Positions 13,671 through 20,175 of a DNA stretch of 20,175 nucleotides are shown here, one piece after another. The notes under the pieces are model-generated. The model ran no database searches. It had not been told where the DNA came from and worked only from the letters and a program-made list of their open reading frames with translations. How positions within the stretch are numbered: position 1 is the first letter of the stretch; the number at the start of each line of letters is the position of its first letter. Where the stretch lies: positions 1 to 20,175 of the forward strand of contig CAZUEH010000022.1 in the NCBI GenBank assembly GCA_964619315.1. The letters run 5' to 3'. The position numbers were made by a program, and so were the translations under genes. Source of the DNA: Fimisoma sp964619315 (lineage in GTDB: Bacteria; Bacillota; Clostridia; Peptostreptococcales; Anaerovoracaceae).

Positions 13671-15164
13671 ATGAGTAGAACTGAACGTAAACAAAAGGTA
13701 CAATCAGATAAAAAGAAGAGCAGAAAAGCTCGCTTTGAAAATTCAATAAAAAAAGAATCAGGCGTAACAAGCGGAGAGAAAAAAGTCAAAGGTAAAAAAT
13801 TCCAACGCTTCAAGAATTGGTTTTCTGGGTTAAAGACTTGGAAAAAAGTTCTTTTCGTTGCAGGAATTGTCATATTAGTATTGGCATTGACAGTAGGCGC
13901 AATAGCGTATAGCTACTTCAATGACATTTTTGGCGAAATACACGAGCCGACACCTGAGGATTACGATCTTTCCTTAGTGGACGTAGACGGATATTACAAC
14001 ATACTGCTGTTGGGTGTAGACAGCCGTAATATGGATAAGCTCAAAGGCACGCGAAGTGATGCCATAATGATAGTTAGCATAAACAAGGATACTAACGATG
14101 TAAAGATAACGTCGGTATACAGGGATACATATCTCAAGATGGGCGACACGTCTACCTATGACAAGATAACCCATGCTTGTGCTTATGGTGGCCCGGAAAT
14201 GTCCATGAAGTCATTGAATCAGGCTATGGATTTGAACATAAGTAATTATGTTGTTGTAAACTTCAAAGCCGTTGCTGACTTAGTAGATGCAGTGGGCGGA
14301 ATAGAAGTAGATGTTCAACAGTACGAAATACAGCAGCTTAACAAATATACAAAGGAGACTGCTAATAATATAGGACGTAAAAAATATAAATTAGTAGAAA
14401 GCCCTGGAGTACAAACATTGGAAGGTGTACAGGCCGTTTCTTATGGAAGAATAAGAAAGGGCGTTGGCGACGACTTTAAGCGTACAGAAAGAATGCGTAC
14501 TGTAATGAGTCTTGTTATGGACAAGATGAAAGAGATGCCTTTCAAAGAAATCAAAAAATTGATCAAGATTATGACACCGCAGGTGCAGACAAACCTTACA
14601 AAAGGCAATATCCTAGGACTTGCGTTTAGACTTCCTCAATACAACATAAGTACAGGGGATGGATGGCCATATAAGGTTACAACCGGAAGCCTTAACGGCG
14701 GATCATATGTGTTCCCGTCTAACCTTGCAAATAATGTCAAGGAGTTACACGCAAAGCTGTTTGCACGTGTGGATTATTCACCATCGTCTATGGTAGTAAC
14801 AATAAGTAATGCTATAATTTCGAGGTTAGAGGCAGAAAGGGCGGCAGGAACGATTACTAATGAAAAGACTCCTGTTGTAGATACCCCTAGCACTAGCACA
14901 GGAACAGGTGGAAATACTGGAAAAGGTGGAACTGGAGATGGAACCGGAGGAACTGGAGACGGAACCGGAGGAACTGGAGACGGAACCGGCGGAACCGGTG
15001 ATGGAACCGGAGGAACTGGTGGCACAGGAGGCGACACTGGCGGAACTGGAGATGGAACCGGCGGAACCGGTGATGGTTCTGGCGGAGATGCAGGATCAGG
15101 AGGAACTGGAGATGGTTCTGGTGGAGATGCAGGATCCGGTAGCGGTGCAGGTGACGGCAACTAA
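13671..15164 (+). CDS. LytR-CpsA-Psr (LCP) family protein with repetitive Gly/Thr/Asp tail
   Basis: LCP proteins move teichoic acid, capsule or glycoprotein glycans from an undecaprenyl carrier to peptidoglycan outside the membrane. The start is ATG 13671, behind AAAGGGGA; the frame also opens at a GTG at 13626. The 497-residue protein has a long basic cytoplasmic part (1-57), one membrane segment (58-80) and an external LCP domain (about 107-320). LCP residues include LGVDSR (114-119), R128 and D130 in RSDAIM, R151-D152 in VYRDTYL, and R260, R262 and R271 in YGRIRKGVGDDFKR. The last 90 residues are almost only Gly, Thr, Asp and Ser in seven-residue units (GTGDGTG), an unusual acidic, flexible extension. 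A terminator follows. Confidence 0.93.
   Translation: MSRTERKQKVQSDKKKSRKARFENSIKKESGVTSGEKKVKGKKFQRFKNWFSGLKTWKKVLFVAGIVILVLALTVGAIAYSYFNDIFGEIHEPTPEDYDLSLVDVDGYYNILLLGVDSRNMDKLKGTRSDAIMIVSINKDTNDVKITSVYRDTYLKMGDTSTYDKITHACAYGGPEMSMKSLNQAMDLNISNYVVVNFKAVADLVDAVGGIEVDVQQYEIQQLNKYTKETANNIGRKKYKLVESPGVQTLEGVQAVSYGRIRKGVGDDFKRTERMRTVMSLVMDKMKEMPFKEIKKLIKIMTPQVQTNLTKGNILGLAFRLPQYNISTGDGWPYKVTTGSLNGGSYVFPSNLANNVKELHAKLFARVDYSPSSMVVTISNAIISRLEAERAAGTITNEKTPVVDTPSTSTGTGGNTGKGGTGDGTGGTGDGTGGTGDGTGGTGDGTGGTGGTGGDTGGTGDGTGGTGDGSGGDAGSGGTGDGSGGDAGSGSGAGDGN
14928..15140 (+). repeat. Tandem repeats encoding the LCP tail
   Basis: Four 21-base units (14928-14948, 14949-14969, 14970-14990, 14991-15011), starting GGAACTGGAGA, encode GTGDGTG. 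A further copy lies at 15042-15062. Two 39-base units follow (15063-15101, 15102-15140), encoding G-T-G-D-G-S-G-G-D-A-G-S-G. Unit counts could vary between strains by slippage without shifting the frame. Confidence 0.9.
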
Positions 15165-15193
15165 ACCGTCAAACTGACTGAGATATAAATAAT

Positions 15194-15238
15194 AAAAAGG
15201 GTGACTTTGGTCTGAAAATGACTAAGGCCACCCTTTTG
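15194..15238. terminator. Bidirectional terminator between LCP and XRE genes
   Basis: AAAAGGGTG-A-CTTTGGTC pairs with GACTAAGG-C-CACCCTTTT around the loop TGAAAAT, with T runs on both strands. It serves the two convergent genes. Confidence 0.9.
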
Positions 15239-15240
15239 GG

Positions 15241-15618
15241 TTAACGGGATCGCAAGTTTTCGCGTTCTTTGCTTAGGAGCCAAAAAGCTCTTTCAATTAG
15301 CATGCCGGCTGAAAAAGAAGAAAGCTGCTTGTACAGGGAAATCAACTTTTCAAGTCCTGCATCCTGCGTGGCATCGTTTGCGAGATGGTTCAAGAACTTC
15401 TGAGGATCATCTTCAAAGAGTGTTGGCATATTAACATTCAACTCTCTAGAAATAATATACAAAGCTTCTGCATCTTGGGTTCTATTCCCAAGCTCATAGT
15501 GGGTATATAGCGACCTGCTACCGCCGATGAGTTTTGCGATTTCCCCTTGACTTAAGCCCTTGCTTTTTCGCAGCGTTCTTAGATTGGACGCGACATTCAT
15601 CTGTGTTTCAAGTTTCAT
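15241..15618 (-). CDS. XRE-family helix-turn-helix regulator
   Basis: This 125-residue protein has an N-terminal XRE/Cro-type helix-turn-helix (about residues 10-66): NLRTLRKSKGLSQGEIAKLIG, then SRSLYTHYELGNRTQDAEALYIIS, the standard five-helix form. A helical C-terminal part (about 84-120) has no motif I recognise and probably mediates dimerisation or ligand sensing. The start is ATG 15618, chosen because AAGGAG lies upstream; the frame opens eight codons earlier without a ribosome site. It is convergent with the LCP gene and divergent from the sigma-factor gene, so it may control either itself or that gene. A perfect ACTTATAAGT palindrome lies 50-59 bases upstream of its ATG. Confidence 0.88.
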   Translation of the reverse strand: MKLETQMNVASNLRTLRKSKGLSQGEIAKLIGGSRSLYTHYELGNRTQDAEALYIISRELNVNMPTLFEDDPQKFLNHLANDATQDAGLEKLISLYKQLSSFSAGMLIERAFWLLSKERENLRSR

Positions 15619-15667
15619 AACCGTTCTCCTTACAATTTTCAATCATATTTTCGTTTGCTAACCCTAT

Positions 15668-15677
15668 ACTTATAAGT
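15668..15677. promoter_or_regulatory. ACTTATAAGT palindrome upstream of the XRE gene
   Basis: A perfect 10-base palindrome in the divergent region; an operator for the XRE protein is possible but unproven. Confidence 0.35.
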
Positions 15678-15791
15678 GCAAAAAAATGCTCAAAAAGTTG
15701 CATGGAGTACAATTTTATTTCAAAAAAAGAAAAAACGCTTCAAAACATCTATTAAAGTAACTAATAGTAACATAATGTGCTATATGTTGTG

Positions 15792-15821
15792 TTGAAATAC
15801 GCAAGGTAGATGAAGTATAAT
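15792..15821 (+). promoter_or_regulatory. Promoter of the sigma-factor gene
   Basis: -35 TTGAAA (15792-15797), 18-base spacer, perfect -10 TATAAT (15816-15821). It looks like a housekeeping-type promoter rather than one read by the sigma factor itself. Confidence 0.65.
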
Positions 15822-15877
15822 ATATTGTAGTAAAAAACTTTTCTTTAGACGCGTAATTAAAAGGATGGAATGATATT

Positions 15878-16447
15878 ATGAAACTTTTTGATTTAGAGGA
15901 TAACATTTATGAAAAGTACAGAGAAGAGATTGACGAACTCTTTTCGTACTACAATGATGTGGTTCGTTATCTTGGTGCCTATAACCTTAGTGCAGAGGAT
16001 ATTGAAGATGCCACCCAAGATACTTTCATAGAAGCCCTCGTGTATATAGAAAAATTAAGAGATATCACAAAGATGAAATATTGGCTTCTAAAAATCGCCA
16101 AGAGAAAAGCCTTGAGATATATTGCTAAAAGTAAGAAGGCAAGTATTTATGAATGCTCGTTTGAAGATTATATGACTGTTGCAGAAGCCAACTTGGCTTT
16201 TTCATCAGCAAAACAAGTTGACGATTTCATTCAAAATGAGAGCCGAAGAAAGCTACAGGCCCTCGTTATGAAATTAAATATTAAAGAGCAAAAGGTGCTG
16301 ATAATGTATTACGCATACGGATATAAGCTCAAAGAGATCGCAGAAATCTTGGGAGAAAGTCAGACCAACATAAGAACTATATCAAAACGTAGTAAAGACA
16401 AGCTAAGGGCAATGATAGAAAAGGACGAGTTGGAGCTTGGATTTTAG
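15878..16447 (+). CDS. Sigma-70 family RNA polymerase sigma factor, ECF-like
   Basis: This 189-residue protein has the two-domain form of extracytoplasmic-function sigma factors. Region 2 (about 18-88) includes AEDIEDATQDTFIEAL and the -10-recognising helix around KMKYWLLKIAKRKALRYI. Region 4 (about 125-178) includes KEQKVLIMYYAYGYKLKEIAEILGESQTNIRTISKRSKDKL, a clear helix-turn-helix for the -35. There is no region 3. AAGGATGG precedes the ATG. It would direct RNA polymerase to a special promoter set. No anti-sigma membrane gene lies next to it, unlike most ECF factors; the downstream gene is the glycan dehydratase, in the same direction with its own promoter. The target genes are not shown. 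Confidence 0.9.
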   Translation: MKLFDLEDNIYEKYREEIDELFSYYNDVVRYLGAYNLSAEDIEDATQDTFIEALVYIEKLRDITKMKYWLLKIAKRKALRYIAKSKKASIYECSFEDYMTVAEANLAFSSAKQVDDFIQNESRRKLQALVMKLNIKEQKVLIMYYAYGYKLKEIAEILGESQTNIRTISKRSKDKLRAMIEKDELELGF

Positions 16448-16514
16448 AGTATTCGAATAGTTTTAGAGGCAAGAAAAGGCACATTTGAACTCGCAACAAG
16501 AAATGCAGCAAACC

Positions 16515-16543
16515 TTGCAATTGGTGTCAATATGTGATAAACT
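16515..16543 (+). promoter_or_regulatory. Promoter of the glycan operon, extended -10
   Basis: -35 TTGCAA (16515-16520), 17-base spacer, -10 TAAACT (16538-16543) preceded by TG. It shares TATGTGATAAACT with the LCP promoter. Confidence 0.6.
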
Positions 16544-16579
16544 AAATCGATAAAATATGCAAAAGCGAGGCCTTGGTTA

Positions 16580-18418
16580 ATGGAATTTATTAACGGTAAG
16601 AACTTTAGGATTTTAATATTAGCTATTTTAGATGTTTGTTGTGTAGCAGTAGCTTCAATCGTAGCTCTAATGCTGCGTTTTGACATATCATCAATACCAG
16701 AAGAATATCTTACAGGTGCAATTAAAAGTATGCCTGTATATTTCATTATAACTATTGCCGTCATGGTAATTTTTAAATTATATAACAGGGTATGGACATA
16801 TGCTTCATTAAGTGAGTTGCTTGCGATTGTTAAGGCAACTGTCTTGATGGAAGCTATTTTTGTTTCGTTCCATGTTTTCATGCAAATATCCATGCCAAGA
16901 AGCTACTATCCGTTGATGCTCGTAGCTATGACTATATTGTTCAGCTGTGTGCGTTTTGCAAAAGTGGCCGTCAAAGCTGTAAGGGAGTCACACAACAGGA
17001 AGGCCGTTACCAATAGAATCATGGTAATAGGAGCGGGATCTGCGGCAGCAGTGCTGATAAGAGAATTGAGTGCTTTTGACGAAGGTTCCCAGGTTGTTTG
17101 TGCTATAGATGACAATGAAAACAAAAAGAATAAATATATCATGGGAGTGCCCATTGTAGGCAATAGAAGTGACATAGACAAAAATGTTAAAAAATATGAT
17201 GTCACCGAGATTGTAGTAGCTATACCATCTGCCGATCTTGAAACCACAAGAGAAATAATAAGAATTTGTCAGGAAACTAAAAAATCTGTAAAAATATTGC
17301 CAGCTGTAGCGAAGAGCTTAACCTCGTCACTAAGCAAAGAACTACGACCTGTAGAATATGAAGATCTTTTGGGAAGAGAGCCCATCAAAGTCAACCAAGA
17401 GGGCATCGGAAATTTCATAAAAGATAGAGTCGTTCTTGTAACTGGTGGCGGCGGTTCAATCGGATCAGAACTATGTAGACAGATAGTAAGGTATGAACCT
17501 AAAAAATTACTCATATTTGACATATATGAAAACAATGCATATGAAATCCAAATGGAAATCGAAAGACATTATCCAACAGCAAACGTGTCTACTCTCATAG
17601 GGTCTATAAGAGACTATGACAAAATGGAGACTGTGTTTAAAAAATACAATCCAGACATAGTGTATCATGCCGCTGCTCATAAACACGTGCCACTTATGGA
17701 AAAATCACCTAATGAAGCTGTAAAAAACAACTGCTTAGGAACCTTAAATGCTGCGAAACTAGCAGATAAATATAAAGTTACAAACTTTGTTTTAATATCC
17801 ACGGACAAAGCCGTTAGACCTACAAACATAATGGGTGCAACCAAGAGAATTTGCGAGATGATAGTTCAAACATATGCTAGAAAATCTGAGCATACTCGTT
17901 ATTCTGCCGTGAGATTTGGAAACGTTCTTGGAAGCAACGGTTCTGTAATCCCGCTTTTTTCAAAGCAAATTGCAGAAGGCGGACCAGTTACGGTTACTCA
18001 CAAAGAAATAACTAGGTTTTTTATGACAATACCAGAGGCTGTTTCCCTTGTTTTACAGGCGAGCTTGTTTGCAAAGGGCGGCGAAATATTCGTTCTAGAC
18101 ATGGGTAAACCAGTTAGAATATATGAACTTGCAGAAAATTTAATTAGACTAAAAGGTCTAAAACCTAATGAAGATATTAAAATTGAAGTAGTCGGATTAA
18201 GGCCTGGTGAAAAGTTATATGAAGAAATCCTAATGGACGAAGAAGGCCTTGACCAGACGGCTAATGCGATGATTCATATAGGTAAACCGCTTAAGATAGA
18301 CGAAGAAAAGTTTATGGATAAGCTTGAGGAATTAATTAAGCTTAGCTACGAAAACGGTACAACAATAAAGGAAATGACCGCAGAAGTTTGCGAGACATAT
18401 ACAATTACGGATAATTAA
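16580..18418 (+). CDS. Membrane-bound nucleotide-sugar 4,6-dehydratase (PglF/CapD-like)
   Basis: This enzyme removes water from a UDP-N-acetylhexosamine to give the 4-keto-6-deoxy sugar. The 612-residue protein has four N-terminal membrane segments (about 8-30, 50-68, 84-102 and 110-130), a first Rossmann domain (GAGSAAA, 151-157) and the catalytic short-chain-dehydrogenase domain with TGGGGSIGS (288-296). The active site carries STDK (407-410) and NIMGATKR (416-423), with methionine where other dehydratases have tyrosine, a hallmark of the PglF group. Length and layout match PglF/CapD/FlmA-type proteins. It is followed after 15 bases by an aminotransferase and then a phosphoglycosyl transferase, which supports a diamino-sugar (bacillosamine-like) pathway; a C-4 epimer product is the alternative. 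Confidence 0.92.
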   Translation: MEFINGKNFRILILAILDVCCVAVASIVALMLRFDISSIPEEYLTGAIKSMPVYFIITIAVMVIFKLYNRVWTYASLSELLAIVKATVLMEAIFVSFHVFMQISMPRSYYPLMLVAMTILFSCVRFAKVAVKAVRESHNRKAVTNRIMVIGAGSAAAVLIRELSAFDEGSQVVCAIDDNENKKNKYIMGVPIVGNRSDIDKNVKKYDVTEIVVAIPSADLETTREIIRICQETKKSVKILPAVAKSLTSSLSKELRPVEYEDLLGREPIKVNQEGIGNFIKDRVVLVTGGGGSIGSELCRQIVRYEPKKLLIFDIYENNAYEIQMEIERHYPTANVSTLIGSIRDYDKMETVFKKYNPDIVYHAAAHKHVPLMEKSPNEAVKNNCLGTLNAAKLADKYKVTNFVLISTDKAVRPTNIMGATKRICEMIVQTYARKSEHTRYSAVRFGNVLGSNGSVIPLFSKQIAEGGPVTVTHKEITRFFMTIPEAVSLVLQASLFAKGGEIFVLDMGKPVRIYELAENLIRLKGLKPNEDIKIEVVGLRPGEKLYEEILMDEEGLDQTANAMIHIGKPLKIDEEKFMDKLEELIKLSYENGTTIKEMTAEVCETYTITDN

Positions 18419-18433
18419 GGAGAGTATAGATTT

Positions 18434-19639
18434 ATGAATATACCTTTTTCACCACCAGACATAACAGAAAAAGAAATTTCACTGGTAGCAGAGGCGCTTC
18501 GCTCAGGATGGATAACTACAGGGCCGAAGACAAAAGAATTTGAAAAAAAACTTGCGAAATATGTTGGAAGCGATAAAATGGTTTGTCTAAATTCCGCTAC
18601 CGCAGCTATGGAAATGACTCTTCGAGTACTTGGCATAGGAGAGGGCGACGAAGTCATTGTCCCTGCATATACGTATACTGCTAGTTGTAGCGTTATCTGC
18701 CACGTGGGAGCGACACCAGTTATAGTTGATATAGCTAGTGATTCTCATGAAATGCCATATGAAGAGCTAGACAGATATTTTACTGAAAAAACGAAAGCAA
18801 TAATGCCTGTAGATTTAGCAGGCATATTATGCGATTATAGCAAATTATATGAGTGCGTAGAAAAAAATAAAGAAAAGTTTAAACCAACAAATCAAATTCA
18901 AGAAGGATTTGGAAGAGTGATTGTAGTCGCTGATTGTGCACACGGATTTGGGGCAATTCAAAATGGTAAACAAGCAGGAACGCTTGCAGATTTTACGTGC
19001 TTTTCGTTTCATGCAGTAAAGAACTTGACGACCGCAGAAGGCGGATCTGTTACATGGAAAAATCAACTATTCATTGACAACGAAAAGCTTTATAAAGACT
19101 ATATGAACCTATCCCTGCATGGGCAAACTAAAGATGCGCTTAACAAAAATAAATTAGGAATGTGGGAATATGATATAATCTCCCCTGCATACAAGTGCAA
19201 CATGACAGACCTTCAAGCAGCAATAGGACTTGGCCAAATCGAAAGATATGATTTGTTACTTAAGCGTAGACATGATATAATAAAATGTTATGATGAAACT
19301 TTGAAGGATTTTAACGTAAAGGTTTTAAACCATAAAGATAAAAGCCATTGTTCAAGTGGACACCTATATTTCATGCAAGTAAGCAATATCGATGAAAAAG
19401 AGCGCAATTCAATCATTGAGAAGTTTGCGGAAAAAGGAATAGCAACGAATGTTCACTACAAACCGCTTCCAATGCTTACAGCATATAAGAATATGGGATT
19501 TGATATAAAAGACTATCCTAACGCTTTTAAAGCTTATAAAAACGAAATAACGCTGCCTTTATATAGCAAGCTTACTGATGAACAAGTTTGCTATATAACA
19601 GATACAATAAAAGATATATTGAAGGAGTACAAAATTTGA
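18434..19639 (+). CDS. DegT/DnrJ/EryC1 family PLP sugar aminotransferase (PglE-like)
   Basis: This 401-residue PLP enzyme transfers an amino group, usually from glutamate, to a nucleotide-bound keto-sugar. Its start is behind AAGGAG. The family opening (PFSPPDITEKEI, then SGWITTGPKTKEFE) is clear. PLP contacts include NSATAAM (53-59), ADCAHGFGA (166-174) and the Schiff-base lysine K196 in SFHAVKN. The C-terminal HYKPLPM motif is also typical. It would act on the 4-keto product of the preceding dehydratase, giving the 4-amino sugar, as PglE does in Campylobacter. An acetyltransferase (PglD-like) would complete the pathway and may lie beyond the window. The stop overlaps the TTG start of the next gene. 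Confidence 0.92.
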   Translation: MNIPFSPPDITEKEISLVAEALRSGWITTGPKTKEFEKKLAKYVGSDKMVCLNSATAAMEMTLRVLGIGEGDEVIVPAYTYTASCSVICHVGATPVIVDIASDSHEMPYEELDRYFTEKTKAIMPVDLAGILCDYSKLYECVEKNKEKFKPTNQIQEGFGRVIVVADCAHGFGAIQNGKQAGTLADFTCFSFHAVKNLTTAEGGSVTWKNQLFIDNEKLYKDYMNLSLHGQTKDALNKNKLGMWEYDIISPAYKCNMTDLQAAIGLGQIERYDLLLKRRHDIIKCYDETLKDFNVKVLNHKDKSHCSSGHLYFMQVSNIDEKERNSIIEKFAEKGIATNVHYKPLPMLTAYKNMGFDIKDYPNAFKAYKNEITLPLYSKLTDEQVCYITDTIKDILKEYKI

Positions 19640-20175
19640 TTCTTCCAAAATGGGATTCCCTACCTGATGAAATGAAAACTGAATCAGTAGGTGAAATTTT
19701 GAAAATATTACAAGGGAAAAAAGCTAGCTTGGTTCTGAAAAGAGTATTTGATTTCTTTGTGGCACTACTAATGTTAATAATAATATCACCCATACTTTTG
19801 GTAATCGCGCTTTTGATTAAAACCGATTCAAAAGGTCCGGTTTTTTATAGGCAAGAGAGAGTGACTGCAAAAAACAAGACTTTCAGAATATTCAAGTTTA
19901 GGACCATGGTGCAAGATGCTGATAATATCGGCTCTTTAGTAACTGTTACCCAAGATGCTCGAATAACAAAGATTGGCAATAAAATAAGAAAGATGAGAAT
20001 AGATGAACTGCCACAGTTAATAAATATCATTAAAGGTGAAATGAGCTTTGTAGGAACGAGGCCTGAAGTGAGGAAATATGTAGAAACATATACAGACGAA
20101 ATGATGGCAACATTGCTGTTACCTGCGGGGGTCACTTCCCTTGCAAGCATTGCATACAAAGATGAAGATGAGATT
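19636..20175 (+). CDS. Polyprenyl-phosphate phosphoglycosyl transferase (PglC/WbaP-like), runs off the end
   Basis: This gene has no stop inside the window. The start is TTG at 19636, overlapping the previous stop, with AAGGAG at 19622-19627; the product begins (M)ILPKWDSLPDEM. The 180 visible residues carry a membrane-entering helix (about 37-62) with the S51-P52 pair that bends such helices in PglC. It also has the GPVFYRQERV motif (67-76), KFRTM (87-91), the catalytic D123-E124 in RIDELPQL and the SFVGTRPEV phosphate-binding stretch (137-145). It transfers a phosphosugar from a UDP-sugar to undecaprenyl phosphate at the inner face of the membrane, the first membrane step of glycan assembly. 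The substrate is probably the sugar made by the two preceding enzymes. Confidence 0.93.
   Translation, partial: MILPKWDSLPDEMKTESVGEILKILQGKKASLVLKRVFDFFVALLMLIIISPILLVIALLIKTDSKGPVFYRQERVTAKNKTFRIFKFRTMVQDADNIGSLVTVTQDARITKIGNKIRKMRIDELPQLINIIKGEMSFVGTRPEVRKYVETYTDEMMATLLLPAGVTSLASIAYKDEDEI

Noticed and set aside
14774..15160. Proline-rich open frame on the minus strand
   Set aside because: Mirror of the Gly-rich repeat coding on the plus strand; no ribosome site and fully inside the LCP gene.
14908..15177. Glu-rich plus-strand frame in the LCP tail
   Set aside because: Shifted reading of the same GGAACTGGAGA repeats.
10572..15804. 13-base TTGAAATACGCAA at 10572-10584 and 15792-15804
   Set aside because: One copy is in a leader stem and the other is a -35 region; a few 13-base matches are expected by chance in 20 kb.

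Overview
The window looks like part of the chromosome of an anaerobic, low-GC Gram-positive bacterium (Bacillota, probably class Clostridia). The signs are strong AGGAGG-type ribosome sites, an A+T-rich genome, a Firmicutes-type LexA box (GAAC-N4-GTTC-like), the infC-rpmI-rplT operon with an attenuated leader, a ferredoxin-type 4Fe-4S protein beside a Crp/Fnr regulator, and LCP-family wall biology. I cannot name the genus. Two runs of exactly 100 N (9690-9789 and 12308-12407) show that this is a draft assembly with gaps of unknown true length.

Layout. 1-220: leader-distal end of a type II-style CRISPR array (36-bp repeats, 30-bp spacers) that continues off the left edge; no cas gene or tracrRNA is visible. 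362-1877: a small helical protein, the alkylation-repair glycosylase Tag, then LexA behind its own SOS box. 2032-3783: an ABC-F ATPase and a convergent tRNA-Arg(CCG). 3858-5322: a divergent pair, a Crp/Fnr regulator and a 4Fe-4S protein, with a dyad between them at the position expected for class II activation. 5435-10484: a TetR-controlled operon with tandem palindromic operators on its promoter. It encodes a GtrA-like membrane protein, the TetR regulator, a class III aminotransferase, an FGGY sugar kinase, a gene broken by the first gap, and a short class II aldolase. This set suggests catabolism of an amino- or keto-sugar-like compound that I cannot assign.

10473-11870: infC (ATT start)-rpmI-rplT. 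Its promoter begins inside the aldolase gene, and its leader can form mutually exclusive antiterminator and terminator hairpins. 11968-12306: a bacterial PH-domain protein that appears to start at ATA, followed by the second gap. 12408-13299 (minus strand): mscL, cut by the gap, and maf, overlapping by 4 bases. 13390-15240: an untracked 36-residue membrane peptide with a 27-bp dyad on its promoter, then an LCP-family protein with a repetitive Gly/Thr/Asp tail. 15241-16447: an XRE regulator and a sigma factor with no anti-sigma gene beside it. 16515 to the end: a surface-glycan operon (PglF/CapD-like dehydratase, DegT-type aminotransferase, PglC-like phosphoglycosyl transferase running off the end), resembling the start of a bacillosamine-type diamino-sugar pathway.

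How the parts fit. The right third concerns the cell envelope: LCP proteins attach polymers to peptidoglycan, and the dehydratase, aminotransferase and phosphoglycosyl transferase build and prime such a polymer or a glycoprotein glycan. The LCP and dehydratase genes share an extended -10 promoter element. The centre is a self-contained regulated catabolic operon pressed against the translation operon. The most promising undescribed items are that operon, the 36-residue peptide with its palindromic promoter, and the ATA-start PH gene next to infC.
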